NCBI GenBank assembly: GCA_017447865.1
Contig: JAFSMO010000016.1
Span: 153,818-217,817 of the forward strand
DNA: 64,000 nt
Direction: 5' to 3'
From: Thermoguttaceae bacterium
GTDB lineage: Bacteria > Planctomycetota > Planctomycetia > Pirellulales > Thermoguttaceae
This document shows positions 26,699-33,981 of this stretch, in pieces; within the stretch, counting starts at the first letter, position 1; the number at the start of each line of letters is the position of its first letter. The position numbers and the translations under genes are program-made. The notes under the pieces are model-generated. The model did no database searches. It saw nothing but the letters and a program-made list of their open reading frames with translations, and was not told the origin of the DNA.

Positions 26699-26734
26699 GG
26701 GGGGGCTTTTTATTTTTTCGTCTTCGACTATAAT
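26699..26734 (+). promoter_or_regulatory. Predicted promoter of the metallo-hydrolase operon with G7 tract
   Basis: Seven G and a C (26699-26706), then TTTTTA at the -35 position, a 16-nt spacer and a perfect TATAAT (26729-26734), 22 nt before the ATG. Confidence 0.55.
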
Positions 26735-26755
26735 GGAGTTTTTGAGGAACCTTTC

Positions 26756-27514
26756 ATGCGTGACATTTACTACAGAACCAAAAAACTCGGCGATTTGACC
26801 GTCCGGGGAGCGTCGCGGGCGAGCATCCAGACGTTCTGGAACGTTCCTGAGTATGAATTGGGGCTGGACGCCGGTGCACATCCGAGCGATTTCACGGTCA
26901 AAACCCACCGGCTTTTCATCACCCACACGCACCGCGACCATATTACGGGCCTGTACCAGTACATCGCGCGGCGAAAGAAAACGAATTTGGCTCCGCCGGA
27001 GATTTACGTCCCGGAGTACTCGCTTGAGGCGGTGAGCCGATTCCTCGGCGCGTTTCAGGAACTCGACGAGGCGTGCTACCCTTACACCGTGCACGGGATC
27101 AACGCGGGCGACCTGATCGAGTGGCAGACGAACGACGGCCGAACGCTTTGCGTCGAGGCGCTGGAAACGTTCCACCGGATCCCGTCGCTGGGCTACGCGG
27201 TTTACGAAAACTCCGTCCCGCGTTTGGCGTACACGGGCGACACGCTGCCGGACGCGCTCGACCTGAACCCGGTTTTTTACGAGGCGGAAATCCTCATCAT
27301 GGAAATGACGGCCAGCGGGACCGGCTACACGCCCGACCTCATCCACCAGTACGAGCACACGCACCTGCAGGACGTTCTGGAGCGTCAAAACCGATTCAAA
27401 AACCGCTGGATCGTGGCCGCGCATTTCACGTGCAAGCAGGCCTTTCCCGAACTGTGCCGGAACGTCGCCGCCCATTTCCCCGACCGGCTCGGGGGCAGAT
27501 TAATCGTTTGGTGA
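26756..27514 (+). CDS. MBL-fold metallo-hydrolase (RNase Z/ElaC-like)
   Basis: 252 residues with the metallo-beta-lactamase signature 'ITHTHRDHITGL' (H-x-H-x-D-H; about 62-73). Further metal-ligand regions are 'ETFHRIPSLGYAV', 'YTGDTLPDAL' and a late 'VAAHFT'. Layout and length fit the RNase Z-like branch, so tRNA 3' processing is possible, but the exosite arm of true RNase Z is not recognised. Probably co-transcribed with the ABC ATPase 16 nt downstream. Confidence 0.8.
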   Translation: MRDIYYRTKKLGDLTVRGASRASIQTFWNVPEYELGLDAGAHPSDFTVKTHRLFITHTHRDHITGLYQYIARRKKTNLAPPEIYVPEYSLEAVSRFLGAFQELDEACYPYTVHGINAGDLIEWQTNDGRTLCVEALETFHRIPSLGYAVYENSVPRLAYTGDTLPDALDLNPVFYEAEILIMEMTASGTGYTPDLIHQYEHTHLQDVLERQNRFKNRWIVAAHFTCKQAFPELCRNVAAHFPDRLGGRLIVW

Positions 27515-27530
27515 ATTTTTGGTAAATTTT

Positions 27531-28250
27531 ATGTCTGACACTTCCATTTTGATCGAAGCCGACGGCCTGTGCAAGTACTACGGCCCGTTCACGGCCATTG
27601 AAAACGTTTCGTTTCAGATCCGCCGCGGCGAAGTCGTGGCCTTTCTCGGTCCGAACGGCGCCGGGAAAAGCACCACGATGAAGATTTTAACGGGTTTTCT
27701 CGCTCCAAGCGCAGGCACGGCCCGCATCGCCGGGTTTAATATGAGTTCCGAGCGCATCGCCGGGGCGCGTCATCTCGGCTACTTGCCGGAAAACGGGCCG
27801 CTTTACCCGGACATGACGCCAAAAAGCCTGCTGGAATTCTTCGCCGACGCACGTGGAATGACGCGAAAAAGCCGCCAGCAGCGCATGGAATGGGTCATCG
27901 AAATGTGCAATTTGAGCTCCGTCCTCGGGAAGCCCATTGGAAAACTTTCCCGCGGTTTCCGGCAGCGCGTCGGAATGGCGCGGGTCCTGCTCCACGACCC
28001 GGACGTTCTCATCCTCGACGAGCCGACGTCGGGGCTGGACCCGATCCAGATCCACGAGGTGCGCAAAACGATCCGCGCGCTGGGAGAGACGAAAACGATC
28101 CTCCTCTCGACGCACATTTTGCAGGAGGTCGAGGCGATGACGAACCGGATCCTGTTCATCGCGGACGGCCGGCTCAAGTACGACGGAAGCGTCTCCGATT
28201 TCGTCAAGGACCAGACGCTCGAAGAGCATTTTTGCGAGTTGGGAGCTTAG
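27531..28250 (+). CDS. ABC transporter ATP-binding protein (orphan, GldA/CcmA-like)
   Basis: 239 residues from the ATG at 27531. Walker A 'GPNGAGKSTT', signature 'LSRGFRQRVGMARVLLHDP', Walker B 'VLILDEPTSGLDP' and the H-loop 'LLSTHILQEVEAM' are all intact. The family energises ABC-2-type exporters. A permease gene normally follows, but here the next gene is def, so the partner must be elsewhere or the ATPase has another role. Confidence 0.88.
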   Translation: MSDTSILIEADGLCKYYGPFTAIENVSFQIRRGEVVAFLGPNGAGKSTTMKILTGFLAPSAGTARIAGFNMSSERIAGARHLGYLPENGPLYPDMTPKSLLEFFADARGMTRKSRQQRMEWVIEMCNLSSVLGKPIGKLSRGFRQRVGMARVLLHDPDVLILDEPTSGLDPIQIHEVRKTIRALGETKTILLSTHILQEVEAMTNRILFIADGRLKYDGSVSDFVKDQTLEEHFCELGA

Positions 28251-28298
28251 GAGATTTCAGGGAATCCCACGATTTAATGAGAAAGGTTTAAGCAGAAA

Positions 28299-28868
28299 AT
28301 GGAAGTCGTAAAGTACCCGCACCCAGTTTTGAAAATGGTCTGCAAACCGCTGAAAAAAGTCGACGCGGAGCTGAAGGCGATCATCACCGAGATGTTCCCG
28401 CTGATGTACGAAACCAAAGGAGTCGGCCTGGCCGCCAATCAGGTGGGTCTTCCGTACCGGTTTTTCATCATGAACGAAACCGGCGATCCGGCCCATAAAG
28501 AGAAGGAATTCGTTTTCATCAACCCGGAGGTCCAGCTCGGCGGCGGGCGTCCCGTGGCGGGCGAGGAAGGATGCTTGAGCTTCCCGAAAATTTACGCCGA
28601 CGTGGTCCGCGCCCCGAAAGTCACGATCACGGGATTCAATCTGGACGGCGAGCCCGTAAAAATGGTCTTCAAGGGCTTCCCCGCCCGCATCGTTCAGCAC
28701 GAGTTTGACCACTTGAACGGCATTTCCTTCGTGAACCGTCTGGACGAAGAAGAGTCCGATTTCGTCGAGGACGATCTGGCGGCTCTGGAGCGCAAGTACA
28801 CGGACGCGAAAATGGACGAAGCCGCCATTCAGAAGGAAATCGACGAACTGCTCGCGCTTCGGACCTGA
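28299..28868 (+). CDS. def: Peptide deformylase
   Basis: A 189-residue metalloenzyme removing the formyl group from nascent N-terminal Met. All three family motifs are intact: 'GVGLAANQVG' (about 45-54), 'EEGCLSFP' with the metal-binding Cys, and 'QHEFDHLNG' with the two metal-binding His and catalytic Glu. Co-directional with the ABC ATPase (48-nt gap) and the adenosine-deaminase-like gene (33-nt gap). Confidence 0.97.
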   Translation: MEVVKYPHPVLKMVCKPLKKVDAELKAIITEMFPLMYETKGVGLAANQVGLPYRFFIMNETGDPAHKEKEFVFINPEVQLGGGRPVAGEEGCLSFPKIYADVVRAPKVTITGFNLDGEPVKMVFKGFPARIVQHEFDHLNGISFVNRLDEEESDFVEDDLAALERKYTDAKMDEAAIQKEIDELLALRT

Positions 28869-28901
28869 ACCTTTTTTCAATGAAATCCCCAGGAAAAACC
28901 G

Positions 28902-29789
28902 ATGCAGGACCGTCATGCTCATCTCCTTTTAAGCGCCGCCAGAGCCGATCTGGAACGGGAATTTAACGTTTCGCTCCCGGATTTTCGGACGTTCGATCTC
29001 CCGGCGCTTCAGGAGGGCGAAACGGAAACCTCCGCGCAGGCGATCGCTCGGCTGAATCGGTGGGTCCGGCAGTTTCTCGTTCCACTGTGCCAACGCCCGA
29101 ATTACCTCGAGGTTTCGGTCCGATCCGCGCTGGAGCAGGCGCAAAAAAGCGGCGTGACCCGCTTCGAGGTGAGTTTTGGCGCGGATTTTCCCAGGATTTA
29201 CCATCTCAAGCCCGAAGATTGCGTTGAAAGAATCGCGTGGATTCATCAGGAATTCACTCCCGATCTGGACTTTCGGCTCGACCTGGGTTTCCCCCGAACT
29301 AAACCCATGGAGGACCTGGAAAAGTGGCTCGGCGACATCCTCCGCGTGAGGGACCGCCGCCCGGATCTGGCCGCGTATTTCGGGGGGATCGACCTTTACG
29401 ACGTGGAAGACGCGCAGCCGCCCGAAACGTTCCGGAGTCTTTTCCGGACCGCCCAAAATGCCGGCCTGAAACTCAAAGCACACGTGGGCGAGTTCGGCTC
29501 CGCGGAATCCGTCCGGCACACGGTCGAGGTCCTCGATCTGGCAGAGGTCCAGCACGGGATCCATGCCGTGGAGAGTCCCGACGTCCTGCGTTTTCTTGCC
29601 GACCGCGGTACGATTTTAAATGTTTCGCCCACCTCGAATCGGGTCCTTCACGCCTTCGACTGGGACCAGCGGCCCGATCCCGTCGAGCGGCTCCGCGAGG
29701 CCGGCGTCCAATTTTTGTTTTCGTCCGACGACTATTTGCTTTTCGGAGCAAGCGCCGCGGATGAAATGGAATTAATGCGTAATTCGTAA
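28902..29789 (+). CDS. Adenosine deaminase family protein
   Basis: 295 residues of the ADA/AMP-deaminase TIM-barrel family. The N-terminal metal motif is 'DRHAHLLLSA' (H-x-H). Later motifs are 'KAHVGEFGSAESVRH', 'VQHGIHAVESPDVLRFL', 'NVSPTSNRVL' and 'LFSSDDYLLFG' (metal Asp pair). It is shorter than classical ADA (about 340), with little before the H-x-H. It stands directly before mtnA, which suggests it deaminates methylthioadenosine or a related nucleoside. The last codons are formed by a 7-bp tandem repeat. Confidence 0.78.
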   Translation: MQDRHAHLLLSAARADLEREFNVSLPDFRTFDLPALQEGETETSAQAIARLNRWVRQFLVPLCQRPNYLEVSVRSALEQAQKSGVTRFEVSFGADFPRIYHLKPEDCVERIAWIHQEFTPDLDFRLDLGFPRTKPMEDLEKWLGDILRVRDRRPDLAAYFGGIDLYDVEDAQPPETFRSLFRTAQNAGLKLKAHVGEFGSAESVRHTVEVLDLAEVQHGIHAVESPDVLRFLADRGTILNVSPTSNRVLHAFDWDQRPDPVERLREAGVQFLFSSDDYLLFGASAADEMELMRNS

Positions 29790-29798
29790 TGCGTAATT
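29774..29798. repeat. Heptanucleotide tandem repeat (3.5 units)
   Basis: AATGCGT, AATTCGT, AATGCGT, AATT. It overlaps the stop of the deaminase-like gene and fills the gap to mtnA. Confidence 0.65.
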
Positions 29799-29806
29799 AA
29801 AAAGAA

Positions 29807-30889
29807 ATGAGCAAACCTGAAACGATTCACTGGGAAGGCGGCGCCGACGGCTCGCTTTTTATGATCGACCAAACCCTTCTGCCGACCGAGTTCATCGAGC
29901 GCGAGTACTCGAAAGGCTGCGTCGAAAAGGTCTGGGAAGCCATTCACTCCCTGCGCGTTCGCGGCGCGCCGGCCATCGGGATCGCCGCCGCCTACGGCGT
30001 TTGCATTGGGCTTCAGCCCGTGCTTGAGGAAATGGACCCGGCCAAATTCTTCGCCAAATTCGACGAAGTCGTCGCGTATCTGGCGAGCAGCAGACCGACG
30101 GCGGTCAATCTCTTCTGGGCGCTGGACCGCATGAAGGAGGTCGCGTACCAGGTCAAAGAGCTGATGGACTGCACGCAGACGTTCCACCCGCGCGAGGTGG
30201 CCAACCGCCTGCTGATGGAAGCCCGTGCGATCCACGAAGAGGACCGGACGATTTGCCGGGCCATCGGGAAGTACGGTGCGGAACTCCTTCCAGACGGGGC
30301 GGGAGTTTTGACCCACTGCAACGCCGGGGGACTCGCGACGGCCGACTACGGAACCGCCCTGGCGACGTTTTTCTGGGCGACCGAGCACGGGAAAAAACTC
30401 CACATTTACGCGGACGAAACCCGGCCGCTGCTCCAGGGGGCGCGCCTGACCGCCTGGGAGCTCATGCAGCACGAAATCCCCGTGACGCTCATCTGCGACA
30501 ATATGGCGGCGCAGGTCATGCGTGAGGGAAAGGTTCAGGCCGTCGTCGTGGGGGCAGACCGCATCACCGCAAACGGCGACACGGCAAACAAAATCGGGAC
30601 GTACTCCGTCGCGTGCCTGGCCCGCGTGCACAATATTCCGTTCTACGTGGCGGCCCCGAAAAGCACGTTCGACCTGACGCTCGCGACCGGCGATCAGATC
30701 CCGATCGAGCAGCGCGATCCGCGCGAGGTCACGCACGGCTTCGGCCGTCAAACCGGCCCGGACGGCGTGGACGTTTACAATCCGGCCTTTGACGTCACTC
30801 CGGCCAAACACATCGCCGGGATCATCACGGAACTCGGCGTCATTTCGCCGGTCACGGAAGAAAATATTCGGAAAGTGCTTGAAAATTAA
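29807..30889 (+). CDS. mtnA: Methylthioribose-1-phosphate isomerase
   Basis: A 360-residue enzyme of the methionine salvage pathway, of the eIF2B-like fold. It shows 'VRGAPAIGIAAAYGV', 'SSRPTAVNLFWALDRM', 'LTHCNAGGLATADYGTAL' (catalytic Cys region), 'DETRPLLQGARLTAWEL' and 'VVGADRITANGDTANKIGT' (catalytic Asp). Length is normal. It follows the adenosine-deaminase-like gene by 17 nt and precedes a TlpA-like gene by 18 nt. No mtnK or mtnP is in view. Confidence 0.96.
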   Translation: MSKPETIHWEGGADGSLFMIDQTLLPTEFIEREYSKGCVEKVWEAIHSLRVRGAPAIGIAAAYGVCIGLQPVLEEMDPAKFFAKFDEVVAYLASSRPTAVNLFWALDRMKEVAYQVKELMDCTQTFHPREVANRLLMEARAIHEEDRTICRAIGKYGAELLPDGAGVLTHCNAGGLATADYGTALATFFWATEHGKKLHIYADETRPLLQGARLTAWELMQHEIPVTLICDNMAAQVMREGKVQAVVVGADRITANGDTANKIGTYSVACLARVHNIPFYVAAPKSTFDLTLATGDQIPIEQRDPREVTHGFGRQTGPDGVDVYNPAFDVTPAKHIAGIITELGVISPVTEENIRKVLEN

Positions 30890-30907
30890 CCCAAGGAGAC
30901 CTGAATC

Positions 30908-31690
30908 ATGAAAAACTCCCTCCATTTCCTCTTCGCGCTGAGCCTCGTTTTGTGCTGCGCGTTCATCGCTGGCTGCCCACAGAAACCAAATTCGCCAGCA
31001 GCTCCGCAGGGCCCACTTGAAAAAGCGGTAATCGGCGGAACGTTCATCGATGGAACCGCCTACAATCCCGAAGAATACGCCGGGAAAGTGGTCCTTTTGG
31101 ACTTCTGGGCGACCTGGTGCCCACCGTGCCGTCGTGAAATCGCGGAGACCGTCATTCCGATGTACGCCAAGTACCACGACGCCGGTCTGGAAATCATCGG
31201 AATTTCGTGCGACCAGGATGCGGAAACCGTTCAGAAGTACGCCCAGGAAAATGGGATCACGTGGAAGCAGATGCTCGACCCGGAAGCCAAAACCTCGGAC
31301 GGCATGGCTTTGTCCACGCACTACGGCGTTGAGTACATTCCGTACCCGATCCTGATCAACCGGAAAGGGGAGATCGTCGCCAAAGACCTTCGCGGCGACG
31401 ATCTGGTTGCGGCCGTAAAAGCGGAACTTGGAAAATCTGAAGACGCCGCGGAAACGGAGATCGAGAAAAACGAAGCCATAGTCGAGACGAAGGCCGAGGA
31501 AAAGGAAGCCGAAGCGGAGACGAAAGCCGGAGAAGACGAAACTCCGGAAGAAACGGAAATCGAGGAACTTGAAATCCCGGAAGCTGAGGAAATTGAAGCC
31601 CCCGCGGTAATGGAATCCGAGGAAATCGAAGACCCGGCGGATACGGTAGTCGAGGAAATCGAAGACCCGACCGAAACGGAAGCCAAGTAA
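30908..31690 (+). CDS. TlpA/ResA-like thioredoxin-fold lipoprotein with Glu-rich tail
   Basis: 260 residues. A lipoprotein signal (lipobox 'IAGC') tethers it outside the cytoplasm. The thioredoxin-fold domain (about 40-175) has the redox motif 'WATWCPPCRRE' and the cis-Pro region 'VEYIPYPILINRKGEIV'. The last about 85 residues are an acidic low-complexity tail built of repeats of the type E-x-E-E-I-E, probably disordered. Predicted periplasmic thiol-disulfide reductase, as in cytochrome c maturation. An AAGGAG ribosome-binding site precedes the ATG. Confidence 0.9.
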   Translation: MKNSLHFLFALSLVLCCAFIAGCPQKPNSPAAPQGPLEKAVIGGTFIDGTAYNPEEYAGKVVLLDFWATWCPPCRREIAETVIPMYAKYHDAGLEIIGISCDQDAETVQKYAQENGITWKQMLDPEAKTSDGMALSTHYGVEYIPYPILINRKGEIVAKDLRGDDLVAAVKAELGKSEDAAETEIEKNEAIVETKAEEKEAEAETKAGEDETPEETEIEELEIPEAEEIEAPAVMESEEIEDPADTVVEEIEDPTETEAK

Positions 31691-31713
31691 AAAGCGGACG
31701 GATTTAACGATCA

Positions 31714-31775
31714 AAGTCTTTGAGGAAAGACCCCGGCGAATCTTTTCACCATCGGTTTTCCTCAAAGACTTCTTT
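31714..31775 (+). terminator. Terminator of the mtnA-tlpA operon
   Basis: AAGTCTTTGAGGAAA (31714-31728) pairs with TTTCCTCAAAGACTT (31757-31771), followed by TCTTTTTC. Confidence 0.75.
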
Positions 31776-31801
31776 TTCTCACGAAATCATTTTGACGGTC
31801 T

Positions 31802-32686
31802 TCAGGAAATAAACTCCCGCAAGATCGGGACCATTTCTTCCCACTTTTCCTCGACGACGTAATGCCCCGCGTCGGGGAACGGGTGCGTCTGAGCCTGAGG
31901 GAAGAATTCCTGAAATTTCTCCATAAACGCCGGCGTGAAGCACCAGTCTTTCATCCCCCACATCAGGCAGACGGGCCGGTCTTTCAAAAGCGCCAGATTT
32001 TTCTCGACCTCGCAGAGCGTTTCCCAGCTCCGGTCGCGCGGCCCCATCGGAATGTCGTGTACGAACTCGCACGTCGCCAGCCGGTTTTTCCACGAATCGT
32101 ACGGCGCGAGAAGCCCCGCCTTCACTTCAGGCGCAAGCGGTTTTTCCACGGCCATGAACGTCGCAGTCCACGCAAAAAGATTGAACCCCTGAATTCCCAC
32201 GCGCCCGAAAATCGGGATCCGGCACGACGCGATGCGGGCGGGGATCCGATTGAACCGGAACGCCCCGGTATTGCAAAGGGCAAACCGCGCAAAACGCTCA
32301 GGGTTTCGACCGGCGGTCCCCATGCCGATCGCTCCGCCCCAATCGTGCACCAGGAGCGTAATGTTCCGCAGATCCAGGTGCTGGATCAGCGCCGTCACGT
32401 CCTGAATCCGCTGGTCAAGCGTAAAAGGATACTCCCCCCGGCCCGGTTTTGAAGAAAGGCCGCAGCCAATATGATCCGGCACGATGATACGAAAATCACC
32501 GCGCAGCGCCTTCACCAGGTTCCGCCAATAGAACGACCACGTCGGATTCCCATGCAGCATAAGAATCGACGGCGCGTCCTTCGGCCCCTCATCCAGAAAG
32601 TGAAGGCGGAGATTTGGGCCAAGTTCTAAAAAATGCGATTCAAATGGATAAAGGGCGCGCCAGCCATCCGAGGAACTGCTGCTCAT
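31802..32686 (-). CDS. Alpha/beta hydrolase, haloalkane dehalogenase-like
   Basis: 294 residues from the ATG at 32686, which overlaps the STAS gene stop as ATGA. Motifs: oxyanion region 'LHGNPTWSFYWRNLV', nucleophile elbow 'VHDWGGAIGMG' with Asp as nucleophile as in haloalkane and fluoroacetate dehalogenases, acid 'WGMKDWCFTP' and base 'DAGHYVVEE'. So an Asp-nucleophile hydrolase. Coupling to STAS and RsbW-like genes is unusual and hints at a role in the stress or partner-switching response (inference). Confidence 0.85.
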   Translation of the reverse strand: MSSSSSDGWRALYPFESHFLELGPNLRLHFLDEGPKDAPSILMLHGNPTWSFYWRNLVKALRGDFRIIVPDHIGCGLSSKPGRGEYPFTLDQRIQDVTALIQHLDLRNITLLVHDWGGAIGMGTAGRNPERFARFALCNTGAFRFNRIPARIASCRIPIFGRVGIQGFNLFAWTATFMAVEKPLAPEVKAGLLAPYDSWKNRLATCEFVHDIPMGPRDRSWETLCEVEKNLALLKDRPVCLMWGMKDWCFTPAFMEKFQEFFPQAQTHPFPDAGHYVVEEKWEEMVPILREFIS

Positions 32687-33030
32687 GCGATCGCTTCGCC
32701 TTCTGTGCCGCAAATCGTGAAAATACGGTCCAGATTCATCATTGTGAACAGCTCACGAATGTCAGGAGAAATGCAGCAGAGCTTCAGGGAACCGTTGCGC
32801 ACCGCGACCTTTTTGTAGAGCATGATCAGCTTGCCAAGCGCCGCGCTGGAAAGAAAACCGACGTTGGTGAAATTGAGCACGATTTTTTTGTAACCACTCT
32901 GTTCAACCAGCGCGAAAAGTTCCTGACCGAGTTCGTAGATATTCATATCGTCCACGATTCGATTATCCAAAAGCGTGGCGATGCAAAAGTCCTCAACGGT
33001 CTTGACGGTGATGTGCCGAACGTCCGACAT
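32683..33030 (-). CDS. STAS-domain anti-sigma factor antagonist (RsbV/SpoIIAA-like)
   Basis: 115 residues, one STAS domain. The phosphorylation-loop region reads 'VGFLSSAALGKLIMLYKK', where the serine after 'FLS' corresponds to the switch residue phosphorylated by an RsbW-type kinase. The HATPase gene immediately upstream (67-nt gap) is the likely partner. The gene ends in an ATGA overlap with the hydrolase. Predicted cytoplasmic partner-switching regulator; no sigma factor is encoded nearby. Confidence 0.88.
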   Translation of the reverse strand: MSDVRHITVKTVEDFCIATLLDNRIVDDMNIYELGQELFALVEQSGYKKIVLNFTNVGFLSSAALGKLIMLYKKVAVRNGSLKLCCISPDIRELFTMMNLDRIFTICGTEGEAIA

Positions 33031-33097
33031 GGAATTTCTCCTTGATTATAATTAAGTTGACGGGTTTTCGTATTTCCTTCTAATCATTAAAATTAAA

Positions 33098-33721
33098 TTA
33101 ATGGACCGGGATCTCAGTCTGCGTCTGATCAGGTTGCGCCGTACACTCCGGCTGAACCGGCGGCGCAGCCTCCTGAGCCTCTTGGACCTCCTGTGCCTTT
33201 TGAACCTCCTGTGCGTCCTGAGCGTCCTGAACCTCTGGGCTTTCCGGAGTCTCCTGCACGTCCTGAGCTTCCTGAACCAGGAACTTTTCCGGAACGGGCG
33301 TGGAACGGTACTTCTCCAGCGTCACCGCATTGCCCGTCGGGTTGAAATGAACCGACGTCATAAAAGCACGCATCAGTTTCACCCCACGGCCGCACGGACG
33401 ATCCAGAAAATCCTCCAACGTGGGATCGGGCAAACTGTCCGGATTAAAACCTGGGCCTTCATCTTCAACTCTCGCAAGAAAACGTTCCGGCGTGATTTCC
33501 AGATGAACACGGACTCCAAGCCGATTATTCGACTGGTTCCCGTGACGAATTGCATTCACGATCGCCTCTTCGAATGAAAGCTGAATGGCAAAAACGTCTT
33601 TTTGCTCCCATTCGAAGTCCTGAAGCTGAAGCAGCACACCATCCAGGATGGCGTGTCCCGCGTCCGTTCGGCTCGGAATACAAAAATCTTTTACCCAGCA
33701 AAAGCAGGCTGCAACTTTCAT
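33098..33721 (-). CDS. RsbW-like serine kinase/anti-sigma factor with Gln/Glu-rich tail
   Basis: 207 residues from the ATG at 33721 (GGTGG upstream; ATG at 33733 also possible). The HATPase_c domain shows the N box 'FEEAIVNAIRHGNQSNN', G1 'VEDEGPGFNPDSLPDP' and G2 'CGRGVKLMRAFM', the RsbW/SpoIIAB pattern. After residue about 145 a roughly 60-residue low-complexity tail follows, made of Gln-Glu-Ala/Val repeats ('EVQDAQDAQEVQKAQEVQ'), probably helical or disordered. It should phosphorylate the STAS protein encoded next to it. Confidence 0.85.
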   Translation of the reverse strand: MKVAACFCWVKDFCIPSRTDAGHAILDGVLLQLQDFEWEQKDVFAIQLSFEEAIVNAIRHGNQSNNRLGVRVHLEITPERFLARVEDEGPGFNPDSLPDPTLEDFLDRPCGRGVKLMRAFMTSVHFNPTGNAVTLEKYRSTPVPEKFLVQEAQDVQETPESPEVQDAQDAQEVQKAQEVQEAQEAAPPVQPECTAQPDQTQTEIPVH

Positions 33722-33981
33722 AGGGACCACCATTAATTTTCTGTTTACCAAAATCGGGAGACTGGCCTCCCTTTCAATTTTCGGTAAAAAAATGATTAAT
33801 CTTCAATATACCCCTAAAGTGGCGATTGCGGAAGTAGGGGGTAGGAGATTTTTTAGAATTTTTTAGAACTTTTCCGGTTTCATCTTCAGGTTTGAGACTT
33901 TAAAGCCCGCAGTTTGTTCATTTTGTTTAGACCATAGAAAACGGGGACGACGTTGAAGCGCCGCCCCCCGTGTATGCCCGA
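33722..33981. other. 260-bp gap; no gene recognised
   Basis: AT-rich DNA upstream of the RsbW-like gene. Near 33941-33971 an imperfect ACGGGG/CCCCGT hairpin may terminate the autotransporter gene that ends at 33982. Confidence 0.35.

Noticed and set aside
29732..31765. 677-codon minus-strand frame across mtnA and the tlpA-like gene
   Set aside because: It covers two well-recognised plus-strand genes and their gap; its Phe/Arg-rich composition is the antisense of their Lys/Glu codons.
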